Shown piece after piece: positions 43,463 to 55,814 of a stretch of 64,000 nucleotides of DNA. The stretch is from assembly GCA_036250195.1 (NCBI GenBank), contig JAVHZZ010000002.1, forward strand, positions 69,244,205-69,308,204. Direction: 5' to 3'. Both the position numbers and the translations under genes were made by a program. Source of the stretch: Mixophyes australis. Its lineage: Eukaryota; Chordata; Amphibia; Anura; Limnodynastidae. How positions within the stretch are numbered: the stretch's first letter is position 1; every line of letters starts with the position of its first letter. Under the pieces are notes generated by a model that was given only the letters and a program-made list of their open reading frames with translations, searched no databases and was not told the origin of the DNA.

Positions 43463-46413
43463 CTATAGACCATACATTTCAGGAGCTTGGAGATAACCTT
43501 TTGTATGCCCTTCAAGGGTGCAATAAAACACGTAATACATTATTTGGAAAGGTACAAGGTACAATAGAACATGTATCAGCTATACAGAATACTCTACTAC
43601 TGTTCTTCAAGTTTAACATGTTTATCTGTCCAACGCATGTCTTTAAGCTCAGAATACATTTAAACACTTCATGTTCATTAATAGCATCATCCTATGTCTA
43701 TCAATAATGTCATATACAATCTCCTTCAGCTTGCATTAATATACACACTTCTAATAATGTCATCAGTTCTTTTCATTAACACTTGTGGGTGGGCTATTGT
43801 CTGTTTGTTCTTCCCAGTCTCCCAATACTCAGATTTAACAGTGATCGGCTTGTAAACTATTGGGAGACTCCAGACTAAGGGACCTAGGTGCTGTACTTTT
43901 CCCTAGTGACCTCCCACCCATAATTCGGGTACCTCAAGAATATTTAGTGGAAAGAGAACTAATCCTACTTGATAAAATCATTGAGGCACGTGAGAGCACG
44001 CCCAGCACTTTGTTTGGTCAAAAACCTTACTCTCCCAAGAATGATAATCATTCTCAAGGATGCCTGCTCAAGTCCGAATATTACTGTACTGGCATCGCTG
44101 GGTGTACCTCTTTTTAACTATGGGGTCGCCGCACTTACGGACGTAATGCTACTCAGACAATAGCCCCTCGCACTTTCTCCAAGCTCCAAGGTTTCCAAAT
44201 TTTCCTTTACCCCTGAATTGAATAGAGTAATTGGCTGGACCGATTATGCTACTAACTTCTCCTTCATCCCCAATACCTCATTATCATTACCTGAACCAGC
44301 CTCTGTCACCTGCTAATAATTAAAAGAATTGACCGTCCTGAGAAGAGAATGAAATGAGTGAACACAAAACACGAAAAACTACAACTTCATGCTGGACAAC
44401 TGTCTTAGCCTTTGGCTCAGGTGCTACTAACTGCATTCGAGGCCTTCCAGAACAGACTCATGAGTGCCCTTGGACCCTTCTCTGAGTATTGGCCCCTCTG
44501 CAGTGGGTGGAATGGGCACCAGTGTGTCTCTGCTACCCTTGAAGCCGTGATGCTGGTAGCCTACACCTGGTACCTGTCTGTCAAATAACCTGAGCCTAAG
44601 AAATTTCTGTTCTACAACTTACTCTCCCGATCCAACATCCTGACAGTTAGTGTGACTTTTCAGGAAAACAGTGTTTTGGACGTTCTTGGTTGCTGTCTCA
44701 CTATTTACCTTCTCTCAAGGTCTAACCTAGACTCCCAGTTACAATCTCATCTCACGAGGGGTCAAGAACATTTCAAAAACTGACAGGTTAAGAGGCTGCC
44801 CAGGCGTGATCTTTTGGTAGCGGGGAAGGACTAGTGGCCGAAGCCATCAGTCACTTCAATCAAGTTCCAACTCTTATTCTATTCAATTTGTTCTACCTAG
44901 TACCACTACTTTATGTTCACACTGGTTTATGGCTAATTGAAAGTATGTGATTTGTTACCACTATTCAAACATTATACATCTGTTATCAATGACATGAATA
45001 CCCCTATCATCTATTATAACTCTAGGACTATCACATTGAATAACAAAAGCTTTGAGTATGACACAGTAATACATTTGACACATTTCAATACACCTTTACC
45101 TAGACATATTTCATTGGTACACCAGTGTATACTTGAGGATCCTGCATGGTGGTAATTGGATGACGTGGATTTGTTTTATCTGAAGGAAAACCCATCTGCA
45201 GGAGGGATATGGGATGGCTCTATTGGTATAATTTTCCTGACATTCTCTTAATCAAGATAGGAAGTTGCCGTCTTACTAGCTTGAGACGAAATGTCTGGTG
45301 CACCCCAATATACTTTTACAAGCTTGCACATACCTTCTGTACCCAGCTGAGCCAGACCATGTGCTGCCTCCGCTGGGTCTGGAAGTTACACTTTGGGAGC
45401 TACTGGTCTACCTTGTCCATCTCTCCAGAGTCCACCAGACTCCTCACCACATCTCTTCACTTTCCAGACAGTTAATTCTTCCGGTAACACCAATCTTACT
45501 ATATTAACTAATATGTGTATGTGTGCATGTTTGTGTGTGTGTGTGTGTTCACATTTTAAAACAATACAACAAAAAACAAAACAAAACATAAATTTGTTAG
45601 CTGTCACATAAAACCCTGCTGTCTATTTGACAGCTATGTTCGCCCTGGTGTGACAGCCATGTATGGTCGTGTGTGTAAGTGTGGACTTTACTAGCAGCTA
45701 CTTCAGTTGGTAACTGTGTCACTGTATAAAGTCCTCTATGTAGTGTCCTACTCATATGCTGGTATTGTTATGAAAAGATTTTTCAGTCAACTCAACATCG
45801 CCCCCTAGACTAGAAAAATGCTGAAGGCCAATGTATATCAATCGATTTTCCCTCTGCCAACTCACATGCCCTTCTCAGTACCTCACATTCAGCTACTTGA
45901 CTAAGTGAGAAAGACAAAGGGGTCTATTTCTATAACACTTTCTTCAAATATAACAGTACCCAGTACATGCCTGTCTAACAGTGAAAAATATAAAACACGA
46001 AAATTCTACATTTTCTAGGGTTTCACATTATGTCGTATCCTGTGGTAAAAATCCTACTCCAATGTTCTACATAGAGATGCATATCTGTATGCCTATCCTC
46101 TAGCAATCTCCTGTCCCCACCCTTTATGCATCCATATGAAGGCACATTTTTGTACAGGAGGCACGAACCAAAAACAAAAAGAAAAAACAAAACAGATATG
46201 CAATCTATAAAACATGAATCGTATTTCCACAACAGAACCTTTCTGCTTAAAATCAGCAGTTTCTATACACATGAAAACAAAACCCCTGACTGTTTCTGTA
46301 ACTCATGTCAATCTAGTGTGTGTATCCCTGAATTTGTCTTATGTAAAAAAAATAAAAAAATATGTCTTAGCCCCATTGATGAGACTGTGTCTGTTTTTTT
46401 ATCTCTACCAGAG

Positions 46414-46465
<52 letters not shown>

Positions 46466-47240
46466 AAGATAGAGAGGTACTAGCATAGATGTAAAGAATG
46501 AGAAATAAGAAAGCAATGAATAATAAAAATACAAAGATTTGAATACAAAGGTTTGAAAACTCTATGGGAAAATGGCTGTATTCATTCCACTAATCCCCTT
46601 AGCTATTTGCTAAACTATGACCCCTCCCCATACTTGACTAGGGGGTCTTAAACCAACCGTGCAATCCAGTGTCGTCCGTCATTTGTTCATTAAGAACTCA
46701 GTATCACATTAACTACATACCTTTTCAACGGACTTTCTAACTTATGGCAGAGAAATATAGAAGTTAACTCTTAATGACTCATCTGAGATACATAAAACGA
46801 TATTTTTGGAGAAAAGTATGTACATACTTCATTTTTGGATAATGATTCTCAGCCAAACAAATTATCATGAGTCAATGCAGCCTGAAACAAAGAGTGTTCC
46901 AATGATCCATTGTTAATTAGTCTTTCAAGAGTAATCTTTCTATTTCTCTACCTCACCCCTTTAAACACTACGTCTATATTTCTTCTGTGTACTCTTTATC
47001 TGTGAGAGGGAAACAAGATAGTTATCTTAAAACAGCAAACAAATCAAACATTTCCATTCTTCACCATCGGCCAGCGATTAGGAAAACAAGCATTTGACAA
47101 CATAAAACAAACAAACAAAATCAATAAAGATTACCTTTTAAATCAGTTTTTTTTTCTTTCTAAACCTGCTCACCAATACTTACCACAGATTAACTCTAGA
47201 GACGGCTATAGTTCTCCCCCAAAGTATTAGTTGCTATGGG
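43463..47240. other. Degenerate inner part of the provirus, no recognisable pol or env
   Basis: No minus-strand frame above ~75 codons and no reverse transcriptase or integrase motif found. Some + strand frames (43860-44117, 44937-45155, 46126-46488) have N-glycosylation sites and cysteines but match nothing I know. A (TG)n tract lies at ~45525-45550 and (AG)n at 46417-46461. It may be a deleted pol/env region or a later insertion. Confidence 0.45.
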
Positions 47241-47248
47241 GTGTGCAA

Positions 47249-47983
47249 TCAATTGTTGGGGAACCTCTGAAACTTGTGTATACCTCCTTTGTGGGTGTCT
47301 ATGTGGTTTCCAACCCAGGTATCCCTTTTTCTCTCTACACAGTTCCTACTCATGTGTCCCTTCTTAAGGTAGTAAAAACACGTCCTTGTCATGTCTGCAC
47401 AATCTTTTGCTAGGTGTCCTATTTTATTGCATTGAAAACACTTCCTCAACTCATGTTGTTTCTTTTCCTTAAACCAGGTGTTATTATATTCTGGTCGTGC
47501 ATGCAGTCCCTCTGGTGCTGGGTTACTTACCATCATTAGCCTATCACTCTGTGCTTTTTCCTCTTTACATATATTTTTATCATGTCCTATAACTGACTCC
47601 CTGAGAACACTTACAGTACTTCCTCTCCAGTATGGTAATGAAGTTTGCACCCTTCTTTTCAAGTTTTCCCTGAGGCCATCCATTAGAACTTTAACAGCAA
47701 CCTCGCTGTAGTGTACATTATCCTTTATGTCTGATACCCCAGTATATTTGGCCATTGCTATCAGAGCCCTGCAAAAATAGTCTGTTGCATTTTCACTATC
47801 TTTTTGCTTGATAGTAAAAATATTACTCCAGTCCACTATCACTGGAAAATATATGGCCAACTGTGTGATTATATGTCTAATATTGTCCTGATTATCATCC
47901 TCGGTTAAGGATTCATCCTCCTCCAACATACAATCCTTAATGAACTTTTGTATATCAGTATTGAGAGGAAGACAGGTCTTCAA
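47249..47983 (-). pseudogene. Retroviral gag, capsid C-terminal and nucleocapsid part
   Basis: 244 codons, in frame with the upstream gag ORF and separated from it by a TGA at 47993-47995. The middle (residues ~40-135) looks like capsid C-terminal sequence. Two knuckles follow at ~182-195 (C182, C185, H190, C195) and ~202-215, where the second Cys of the CCHC set is Tyr205. The end is basic. No protease frame follows the stop, unlike a complete gag-pol. It formed the particle core of the old virus. Confidence 0.82.
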
Positions 47984-47992
47984 TAATACTCG

Positions 47993-48871
47993 TCAATCGT
48001 TATTAGTTGGCTCGTACACATTACCATAATATCTAATAAACTTCTGACATTTGGTCAAATCTTTCCTAGGATCAGGGAAATCAGACAAAATTGAAAAGAT
48101 TTCAGACCTAGTCCATGGATCATGCTTTGCTACATGTTTTAAGGGAACGTCACCATCTCTGTCCACTTTCCCATTGGGAACTGCTGTTGTGCAGACAGGA
48201 TGTAAGTCTACCAAATCACTATGTTCTGAACTAGTTGCTGAAATTGCTGCTGCAGTACAATGGGTGTCTCCCCCTGTGATAACCTTTACATTATTCTCAC
48301 CACTTTCAGCCGCTGCCCCTGCTGGTGGAACCGTTCCCTTTCCTTGTCCTGAAACATTACTTTTAACATTACTTAAAACAACATACAAGTTACTAGTTAC
48401 AGTTTTCACATTTTTGGTATTGGCTGTACTTTCCGCCCCGACCGAATTTGTCAGGGGCGTGCTTGCGCTCAGTTCTCCACGCTTTACAATGCACACTTCC
48501 GGAACACTCATTTCCGGTACTCTGATTTCCGCTGTGCGCGCACTTTTCGCCACATTTACTTCCGCTGTGCATTTGCTGCTCTGCCACGTGTTACCTTCCA
48601 TTTGCCACGACTTTAAACAATCATCATGTTTATTTTTTACTTCCGTTGACTTAATCAACCATACTTTATCTTTTACGTTATTTATTACCTCTGCATTAAA
48701 ACTCCCTATTGTTGGGAAAGGCCTAACACACTCTTTGGTCATCTCGACCCCTGTGTCACAATAAGCCGTTGCGTATGCACCATATTTATTACACATACGA
48801 AACCTTGCTGAATCCCTAAGGCCTTCTTTAGGCAGTACATTGGCCATCTCTAGCGTATGCTTAGCACCCAT
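47993..48871 (-). pseudogene. Retroviral gag, matrix to capsid N-terminal part
   Basis: 292 codons from an ATG at 48871. The start MGAKHTLE offers a glycine for myristoylation, as in retroviral matrix proteins. A long Ser/Thr/Val-rich middle (residues ~95-250) is p12-like in position. The end (DPWTRSEIFSILSDFPDP) resembles the start of a gamma-type capsid. The frame is closed by TGA at 47993-47995, which truncates gag inside the capsid. The 237-codon frame on the opposite strand at 48051-48764 is its shadow. Confidence 0.8.
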
Positions 48872-50003
48872 GTTGAACAGTAGGGTTCCAGGAACATCAC
48901 ACTATCCTGCCACAATATAGGGTCCCAGGAATATAATAATATCCTGCCACAATATTGGGTCCCAGGAATATAATATCCTGCCACTACTTTCAACACTCTG
49001 CCACCCGCAATCTACCGCTAGAGATATTTTACTGGCCCGTGGACGTATTTGCTACAAGCCGCGTCCACTCGCTTCCTCTTGTCTTAGACAAAAACCCCTA
49101 ATACAGAAATATCAATGCGGACTATAGGGTTATCAGCTCCTCGATTACCTCTGACTCTCCAACAAAATCTGCTGAGTTTACACAATTTTAGACAAGGACC
49201 CCTAATACAGAAATATCAATGTGGACTAAAGGGTTATCAGCTCCTCGATTACCCCTGACTCTCCAACAAAATCTGTTGAGTTTATTACGCCCGGCAGCAT
49301 CCGGTAAAGTCAATTACCAGCCTTACCACGTAATTCCTCCCCGTTGCTCCCAAGTCGCATTTACGGCTTTCATTATTCTTCCACAATATAGGGTCCCAGA
49401 AATATCCGTGCCGTGCGGTGCAATCGCAACGCTTACAGATACTAATTATCAGTAAACTATGCCATTACCCTTGGGTGCACGTCGCCAGTATACCTGCCTT
49501 GTATACCGTACACCAGTTGGGCACCTGCCTTGTCAGACAGCAACTGACACTCTATTTAACAATAGATCAATAAACCTTAGTATATTTAAAGTCACCAAAT
49601 CACACGACATACACCTTTTCTGCGCAGAAAATCAAAAAGTTCCCAACAATAGTAATAATGTTCCAGAGGTAATAACTGATTATACTATGCATGTATAACA
49701 ACTATCGAAACGATTGTTTAACCACGTGGCAATATTACCGGAAGTACACATACTCAATGCAGGAAATACACATACTCTATGCAACGCAAAACGACAATAA
49801 AAAGAAACATTTTTCTTTCTTGTACCTAGATTCAAATTAGCTTTCCTTCAGTCTATGCAACAACGGACATTCGGTTTCGCAACACAAAGTGAACCACAGG
49901 TCTTAAACACATTGCGTTTTTTCCCGTATGAGACGCGTCCGTCAACCCACCCTTTGTTGAGGAACCGAATATCGTAAGCGTTGCATACCTGCCGATAAAG
50001 TAA
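48872..50003 (-). other. Retroviral leader with small tandem duplications
   Basis: Lies between primer site and gag. Three ~35-bp units with 'gggtcccaggaatataat' are at 48885-48975, and two ~104-bp units with 'cctaatacagaaatatcaat' and 'ctctccaacaaaatctg' at 49097-49283. A long leader may have held packaging signals, but none can be shown. Confidence 0.65.
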
Positions 50004-50011
50004 CTCACCTC

Positions 50012-50021
50012 CGAGCCCCCA
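50012..50021 (-). other. Primer binding site, tRNA-Pro-like
   Basis: Minus-strand TGGGGGCTCG a few bases inside the 5' LTR; the first ten bases fit the tRNA-Pro site of gammaretroviruses, after which the match fades. Confidence 0.65.
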
Positions 50022-50024
50022 AAT

Positions 50025-50826
50025 TATTAAAGTCATTCTATTGTTTTCAAATAAGCATTGCATAGGCGATTGTATTGTGTTTCTAACGCACAAATTGATT
50101 TATTTTAGCAGATGTAAATAGTCAACAATTCAATACATTATTATATTATGATACAGTACAGTACAGCCAATACCAAAAGATAAATACATACCGCTTGCGC
50201 TATGCTGCGCTAACCACAGGCCCAGTGGACAGTAATTCACCCTTTGAATACTGTGATCAGTGAAGACTGAGGTTGGTGGGGGTGCAGCTATGATTATATA
50301 TACAGTACAGTGTTACAGAGTGAACAATAGAGATGACGTTGCTTGTTTCTATAGGTCCAGACGTTGGGTGGGTCCAGGGTAAACAGGTCATAGACTGATT
50401 CAATCTAAGGAATCCAAAGGTGGTCGTCTCTCCAGGGGATGTGAGCATTTCATAGCCAGCATCATACAAAGGTTTATTCCCTAATATCAATAACTAAAGT
50501 ATGCAATGTGTGATCTCTTCGCCGACTGCACCGGACACCTGCTGATGATGAATAGGGTTTTAATATGATACTAGACATGCCACCTTTCCTATTATCTGAA
50601 CCATATATATCACTGAAGCGCACATATAATCATATTATATAAACTAATAATAAACCAAATACTGTCTGCTCATAAATTACTGTGTAATGGATCCAATAGG
50701 AATATGAATTACATAAATAACTAAATGTTGTCATGCGAGTGTGTGCGTGCGTATTTTACCGTGCGATCGGGCAATAAAACAATATTAACCAATATTCTTT
50801 CCTTCATCCAATTATACGACTTCGAC
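50025..50826 (-). repeat. 5' LTR of the endogenous retrovirus
   Basis: ~802 bp. Differs from the 3' LTR by scattered substitutions and small indels, e.g. 'gatgatgaatag' against 'gatgaatag' near 50545, and a different ~45-bp stretch just before the 'catccaattatacgacttcg' end. Confidence 0.88.
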
Positions 50827-51895
50827 GCGACGAACGTTATGCAGACTCCTACAACGGCAGTTCCTGATGCTACGGTGTGCTGGATGGATCAAAAAGCAGT
50901 GAGATCTACGCGTTTCGTCCACTAGGGACTTTGTCAAGATACTGCTGCACTGCTCTAGAAGGCTTTTTATCCATTCATGTTTAATCACTTTAATAAAAAT
51001 GTGAAAAATCTGTTAAAATATTGAAAATATAATAAGGATAATGATTAATGACCATGTTGCTTTGTAGCTTTGTAACACAATTTTAGCTTTAGTTTCTGTC
51101 TTTTTTTTTTTGCATTGTTAAACAAGATTATCTTTTTTATTTGGTTGGTTACACTGGTCACCAAAACATTTGTTTTGTTTACCTTGATGAATTTGTTTTT
51201 CCTTTATTGATTTGCATGGGGTGAGTTAAAAAATAACCTTTAAAAATCATTTTGCTAAAGTGCCAACAATACCCACTCTATCTTAATTTGTATAAATTAA
51301 GTTACATGAACGTAAAAAGGGGCAAATAAAGAGTGTCCAAACAGTTTGATAATATTATTTTTATTAAAATGAACTTAAATTGTGAAAACATATTAAAATA
51401 GTATATTATCCTAATATTTGTTAGTTTTTATATGCAGTAGGACAAAGACTACTTGACTCACATTTTTCAAGAAATGTCACGTTGTCCTACTTGACTCACA
51501 GGTTACGCTTCTTCTTCACCTGCTGTTTGTGTTCCACATCTGGAGCATCTCTTGTGACAGTTCAGCAATGGTCTGCTACTATTGTACAGTTTAATTTGCC
51601 TTGAAACTCTTCTTCATTGCTGGGACAACCCGATGGAATCTCTCGCCATCCTAATCACTTACTGCACCACTGTTGTCTGGGAAAAAGTCCAGATGAGAGT
51701 GAAGGAAGTATATTTGTAAGGACATGTTGCAACCTAATTTCTAATAAGATACCAGTAGGTTACTCACAAGTTCTTTATAGTTATCTGCTCTGTTGTTTCC
51801 CAGAAAGTTGGTTGGTATAAATTTGTATCCACTCAAAGCCATTTTCTCATCACCCTGGATGATCTGGTCAAAGTGTTCATCTTTGAGAAGCTCTC
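50827..51895. other. Intron right of the provirus, no gene
   Basis: Starts with ~110 bp of unidentified repeat ('tacgcgtttcgtccactagg'). The rest is AT-rich with nothing recognised. Confidence 0.45.
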
Positions 51896-52571
51896 ATTAA
51901 AGGGCTCACTGTGTATTTCCCCATAAACTTCACAACAAACCTTAAAATACTTAACCATTTATCTAAAATAAACACACAGAGTCATGTATAAGTTTGCTAA
52001 AAATGGAGAACATTTTATTATTAAATTAGTATTTAACTAAACCTATGGTGGCGGAGAAAGGGCACTGTGGTACAGCTCCTAAGCTGATATAACTAGATAA
52101 CGTGGAACTGGCGCATACCGCCGTACATCCACTAACCATGGAGAACACATCCCAAACAATCATGCGCTGATTTGGCGTCAGAGTGACTGCCCCCCTTCTA
52201 AACTCACACTGCCCTCCCTCACCGAGCCAGACAGGGGACCCTCCTCACCGAAGGACCAAAAAGGAGTTACTGGTGCCTCTAAAGGGACAGTGACTTGCGG
52301 CCAACTACCTTTGCGCCCACTAATCAGCCGCTGAACGCAGTGCCTTCCCACCGCAAACCGTGTAACGTAAAGTACCTTAATCAAGGAGTGGGTGGGTGGG
52401 ATCCCGTGCTGAAGAGTGAGACAAATCAGGAAGTACCAACTGCTATATTCAACCCAGGACCCTTCCACAGGAGGTACCATTGGTCGGGCCCCTCCCGATG
52501 TTAACCCTTCAAGTAAGTGTTCAAACCCTGTTGCCCTTTAAGTGCGTTCACCCTAAAAGCCTCACTTGTCA
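51896..52571 (-). repeat. LTR-like interspersed repeat, antisense copy
   Basis: Reverse-complement counterpart of 6166-6846, with several small indels. The two copies bracket almost all of the repeat-rich SOAT2 intron. Confidence 0.6.
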
Positions 52572-53369
52572 ATCTGTAAGCAAATGAAAGCACCTTCCTT
52601 TATTTTGACCTCATTAGGTCTATGATATTTGTCCTTGAGGTTGCTGAATGATGGTCCATCTTGGTCCATGGTCTGTATCATGAAAACAAGAGCTAATAAT
52701 TAATTTTATCTGTCATTTTATTTAGCATGCACAAATTTGTCAAAATTGACTGATTTCATTGCCTAAACATTTTGGCTGTTGACCAGTGTTATCTGAATGT
52801 ATTTTATGGATTTTTTTTCTGACACATAGAATTAATTTATTTCTTAGGTTTAGATAAAATAAATTAGATACAGGGGCATGTCTAAAAATGTGTTCCCATT
52901 TAGGGAAAGCTATAGCTTGAAGTCAGGATTTGTTCTTTTCTCCTTCTATTGAACAAGGTGTAGAAGTATTTATATGACCAGGAGTAACTCCATTCTCTCT
53001 GCAGTCTTGGGCTCTCAATCACAGTCTGCTTCTATGTATGCAGCCACCATTTCTATTCTCCTAGATAAGAACAGTGGCTTGCAAAAACGCATACACCAGC
53101 CCACTGTAAAACATGCTGGGTGGGTGTAAATGGTTTGACCTACTGTTTTAGAATGAGATGACAAAATACAATTGCCATTTAGGTGACCTGAGTGATCATT
53201 TTCTGAGGTTACACAGGCCACAAGGGAATCGCTGAAAGTTTAATATGTAAAACTGTGCTTCATTGTCTTGGCAGCCCCTCTCTATCCACTGATGTACAAT
53301 CCCCATCATAATCATGTTTGTAAATATTTCTTAATGACTCAGCTGTCACCATTGTTGCTCTGTCCACAG
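52572..53369. other. End of the 41-kb intron, no gene
   Basis: No supported transposon. Runs up to the acceptor ctctgtccacag of the SOAT2 exon at 53370. Confidence 0.5.
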
Positions 53370-53477
53370 TGAACTTATGGAGGTAGAGCACTTCCGAACA
53401 ATCTACCACATGTTTGTGGCTGCCCTCTGCGTATTTTTCATTAGCACAGTAGCTGTGGATATCATTGACCAGGGAAG
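53370..53477 (+). CDS. SOAT2: SOAT2 exon with transmembrane segment 1
   Basis: 108 nt between ctctgtccacag and GGAAG|gtgagt. The first T completes Asp, then [20 protein letters not shown] continues to a hydrophobic stretch ending DIIDQG, with two bases left for Arg. It is the most conserved stretch of the N-terminal half in vertebrate SOATs: the (L)[13 protein letters not shown] lead-in and the first ER membrane helix. Ala-Leu-Cys-Val-Phe in the helix resembles SOAT2 (GLCVF) more than SOAT1. Confidence 0.95.
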
Positions 53478-53981
53478 GTGAGTGGATACTCTAAAAAAAA
53501 CCTCTAACATTATTTAAAATATTTATTTTATTCTATGTACTCAACATGTGTAGACCTTTCTTAGACCATTTCTCTTTTTACTCATAATTGGTTTGAGTTG
53601 GTAAAATATGAATATACTTAATTTTGTCCTAGTCTGAAATTTGTTTTTCAGTCCGCTTTCAAAATGCATTGTGAATCAAGAAATCACACCCTAGTAGGTT
53701 TTTCCATTCTGAACTGTCAGTCAAAGGGATTCTCCCACCATAGATAGATGGCGGATCTCCTAGCACGGGCACCTCTAGACATGAGCATATCTGCCACCTA
53801 TGGCTACCAGTAGTATGTTATAACTTGATGGGTTATAACTTAATGTGACAATGTTTAGTCATGTGTCTTTTTTATCTAATTTTCTTCACAACACATGTTA
53901 TTACTATTTCATGTCAAATTTACAAAGCAGTCATTTGCTGTCTATTCTTCAATAATCTGAACCTTTGTTTCCTTTCTAAAG

Positions 53982-54264
53982 GTTGGTTTTGGAGTTTGAT
54001 CTTCTGTTCTACACCTTCGGACAACTTGACATTGTGGCATGGTCATGGATTTGTCTGTTTATATACACTCTTCTGGTGCCCTTCAAAGTTTTGACTTTCT
54101 GGGGGTCTTTCTATCCAAAATCCAACCATAAAATCCTGCTGTCTGCCTTTATGGGCGCCTTCCTGCTTGTGAGTCAGATGTGCATACTCTTTGTTTTCCC
54201 CATCTATGTGGTAAAACATTACCAGTTGCCTCCGGCATCATGTTTCATTGTCATCCTGGAACAG
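53982..54264 (+). CDS. SOAT2: SOAT2 exon with transmembrane segments 2 and 3
   Basis: 283 nt after cctttctaaag, ending GAACAG|gtgagt in phase 0. Completes Arg, then LVLEFDLLFYTFGQL and a hydrophobic helix (AWSWICLFIYTLLVPF), a polar loop with YPKSNHK, a second helix (FLLVSQMCILFVFPIYVV), and the conserved LPPAS...EQ end. SOAT family members have the same order: LxLEFxLL, helix, loop, helix, YxLPPASRxxxxxEQ. The Cys where LPPASR normally has Arg is a difference worth noting. The ATG at 53983 is in another frame. Confidence 0.95.
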
Positions 54265-55738
54265 GTGAGTTCAGTTAAAAGCTAATGGGAGAATTAAAGA
54301 TAAATATGTAGTGAATCTAAGGATATTCCGTAGCATGTCCTTGAAAATCTAGTCAACCAGATATAGTTATGTATTATGTTTTGCTTCTGGAAATTTGCTA
54401 TTTTTAGATTGGCGTATACATTTAGCTTGTAGATTATGGTTTAAATCTGTGTTTTTGATCATTTTATATCATGGCTGAACAAAAAAGAAGTAGCTATGGT
54501 GTCTTTTAGTAATGAGTAAGACTATAGGGCAAAATGTATCCATCACCTCAAACCAGTAAAACTACCCCCATTTAATTAAAAGTTAAAGACATAGGGACAC
54601 ACAAAGTTGAATGAAGAACTAACTATATAGGCTAGTGCTAAGCTCTCCCTTTTCCTGTAATAGACCAATCCCTAAAACCCAGTATATTCTGCAGCCTTCT
54701 GCATTTCAATAGGTGATACCTACTGTCTGCCAAACAATTGGGTAAAGTTGACCCCAGAAGTTTGTCACATTTTGGCATTTTAAGAAACGAACCAGTTCAT
54801 GGATTCAGGGTGATTCCCTGAATATTTAGAAGATGAAAGCATCTCCCAATGAAAGCTGGTCAAGCATAGAGCAGCAAAGCATCAGTCTCTTTAGTACTCA
54901 CTACATTAATTGTCAGCTTGATCTGGAGTCTTGGTAAATGTTGGTCACTCTATAATACATACTCATTTGTATATGGACAGGACTCTTCTCCCAATGATAC
55001 CTAACATCTTTAACGTCATTGAATAGTAATTATTAGTGTTTGCGTAACACAGGGTATTAATCCTCCATATGCTGAAGTGATTGTTACTTTCTTTTAATTT
55101 CATTACAGGTTGTCTCAAAATGTATGTTTTTGTCTTCATATTGCAGTTAAAGACCCAGGTCTTCACATTACATGTACTCTGGGAATAACTTGTAGGTGCA
55201 GGGAGTGATTAAGCTGGGATGGAGGAAAGTAGGTCATGTTCTTCTTGTCACTGTGTTGTCTGCCTTGGAAAGACTGCTGTGTTCACATTACCGGCATCTC
55301 TCCAAAAAGACATACAATGTCTATACGAGCTCCAACTCTTTTCCAGTCACCTGCCAGAAGTGAGAAGGATGAGAGATGGAATTAAGTAATGCTCATGGGC
55401 ATGTAGCCAAAGGTTCTATTGCATAAGACACAGTGAGAATCTTATGGCAGAAAAAAAAACAATTTTCACCGCCAGCACCCTAACCTGTGTTCTGCTGCCA
55501 TTACTAACTAGTGAGGTAATTGTGCATTCCTGATTCATTAATGTGTTAGTCTACATTATTTAGGTGACTCCTGCCCCTAGATACTGTTTCCTGTCATACT
55601 TGGCTAATGCTATACTGTCCCAGTGTCAGCTCTTAGTCGGACCACATTTATTCATACAAGGTTTCCCTTGAATGCATTTATAGCGTTAAGCGTATAGTAT
55701 TAGTACATCTGCTGCAACATCATCTTTTTTCCCTACAG

Positions 55739-55814
55739 ATCCGCTTACTTATGAAGAGTTACTCATTTCTTAGAGAGACAGTTCCAAGCATCCTACAGCA
55801 GGAAAGTAAGGAAA
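55739..55814 (+). CDS. SOAT2: SOAT2 exon after LPPAS...EQ, with two possible donors
   Basis: Starts ATC after ttttccctacag and reads IRLLMKSYSFLRETVPSILQ, then QESKE. SOAT2 has MKSYSFLRE here while SOAT1 has MKAHSFVRE, which decides the paralogue. The exon may end at 55805 (GAAA|gtaagg) or at 55814 (GAAA|gtaagt). Both leave the same phase and differ by three codons; the second donor fits consensus better and is used here. The remaining exons, with the catalytic His and the FYxDWWN motif, lie beyond 64000. Confidence 0.93.

Larger units (their letters stand above)
40470..50826 (-). mobile_element. Endogenous retrovirus (gamma/epsilon type), gag only, with hAT insertion
   Basis: Two ~790-800 bp LTRs in the same orientation (40470-41255 and 50025-50826) flank ~8.8 kb, of which 2.0 kb is a later hAT. 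Read on the minus strand: 5' LTR, tRNA-Pro-like primer site, ~1.1 kb leader with small tandem duplications, gag with two zinc knuckles, then ~3.8 kb with no recognisable pol, polypurine tract, 3' LTR. The gag style and primer site suggest a class I retrovirus. The gag has a stop and pol is missing, so the provirus is dead. Confidence 0.85.

Noticed and set aside
43860..45475. Possible retroviral env on the + strand
   Set aside because: Some frames have N-glycosylation sites and cysteines, but there is no leader, cleavage site or fusion-peptide pattern I can support, and the provirus reads on the minus strand.
48051..48764. 237-codon + strand ORF with hydrophobic stretches
   Set aside because: Exact antisense shadow of the retroviral gag ORF at 47993-48871.
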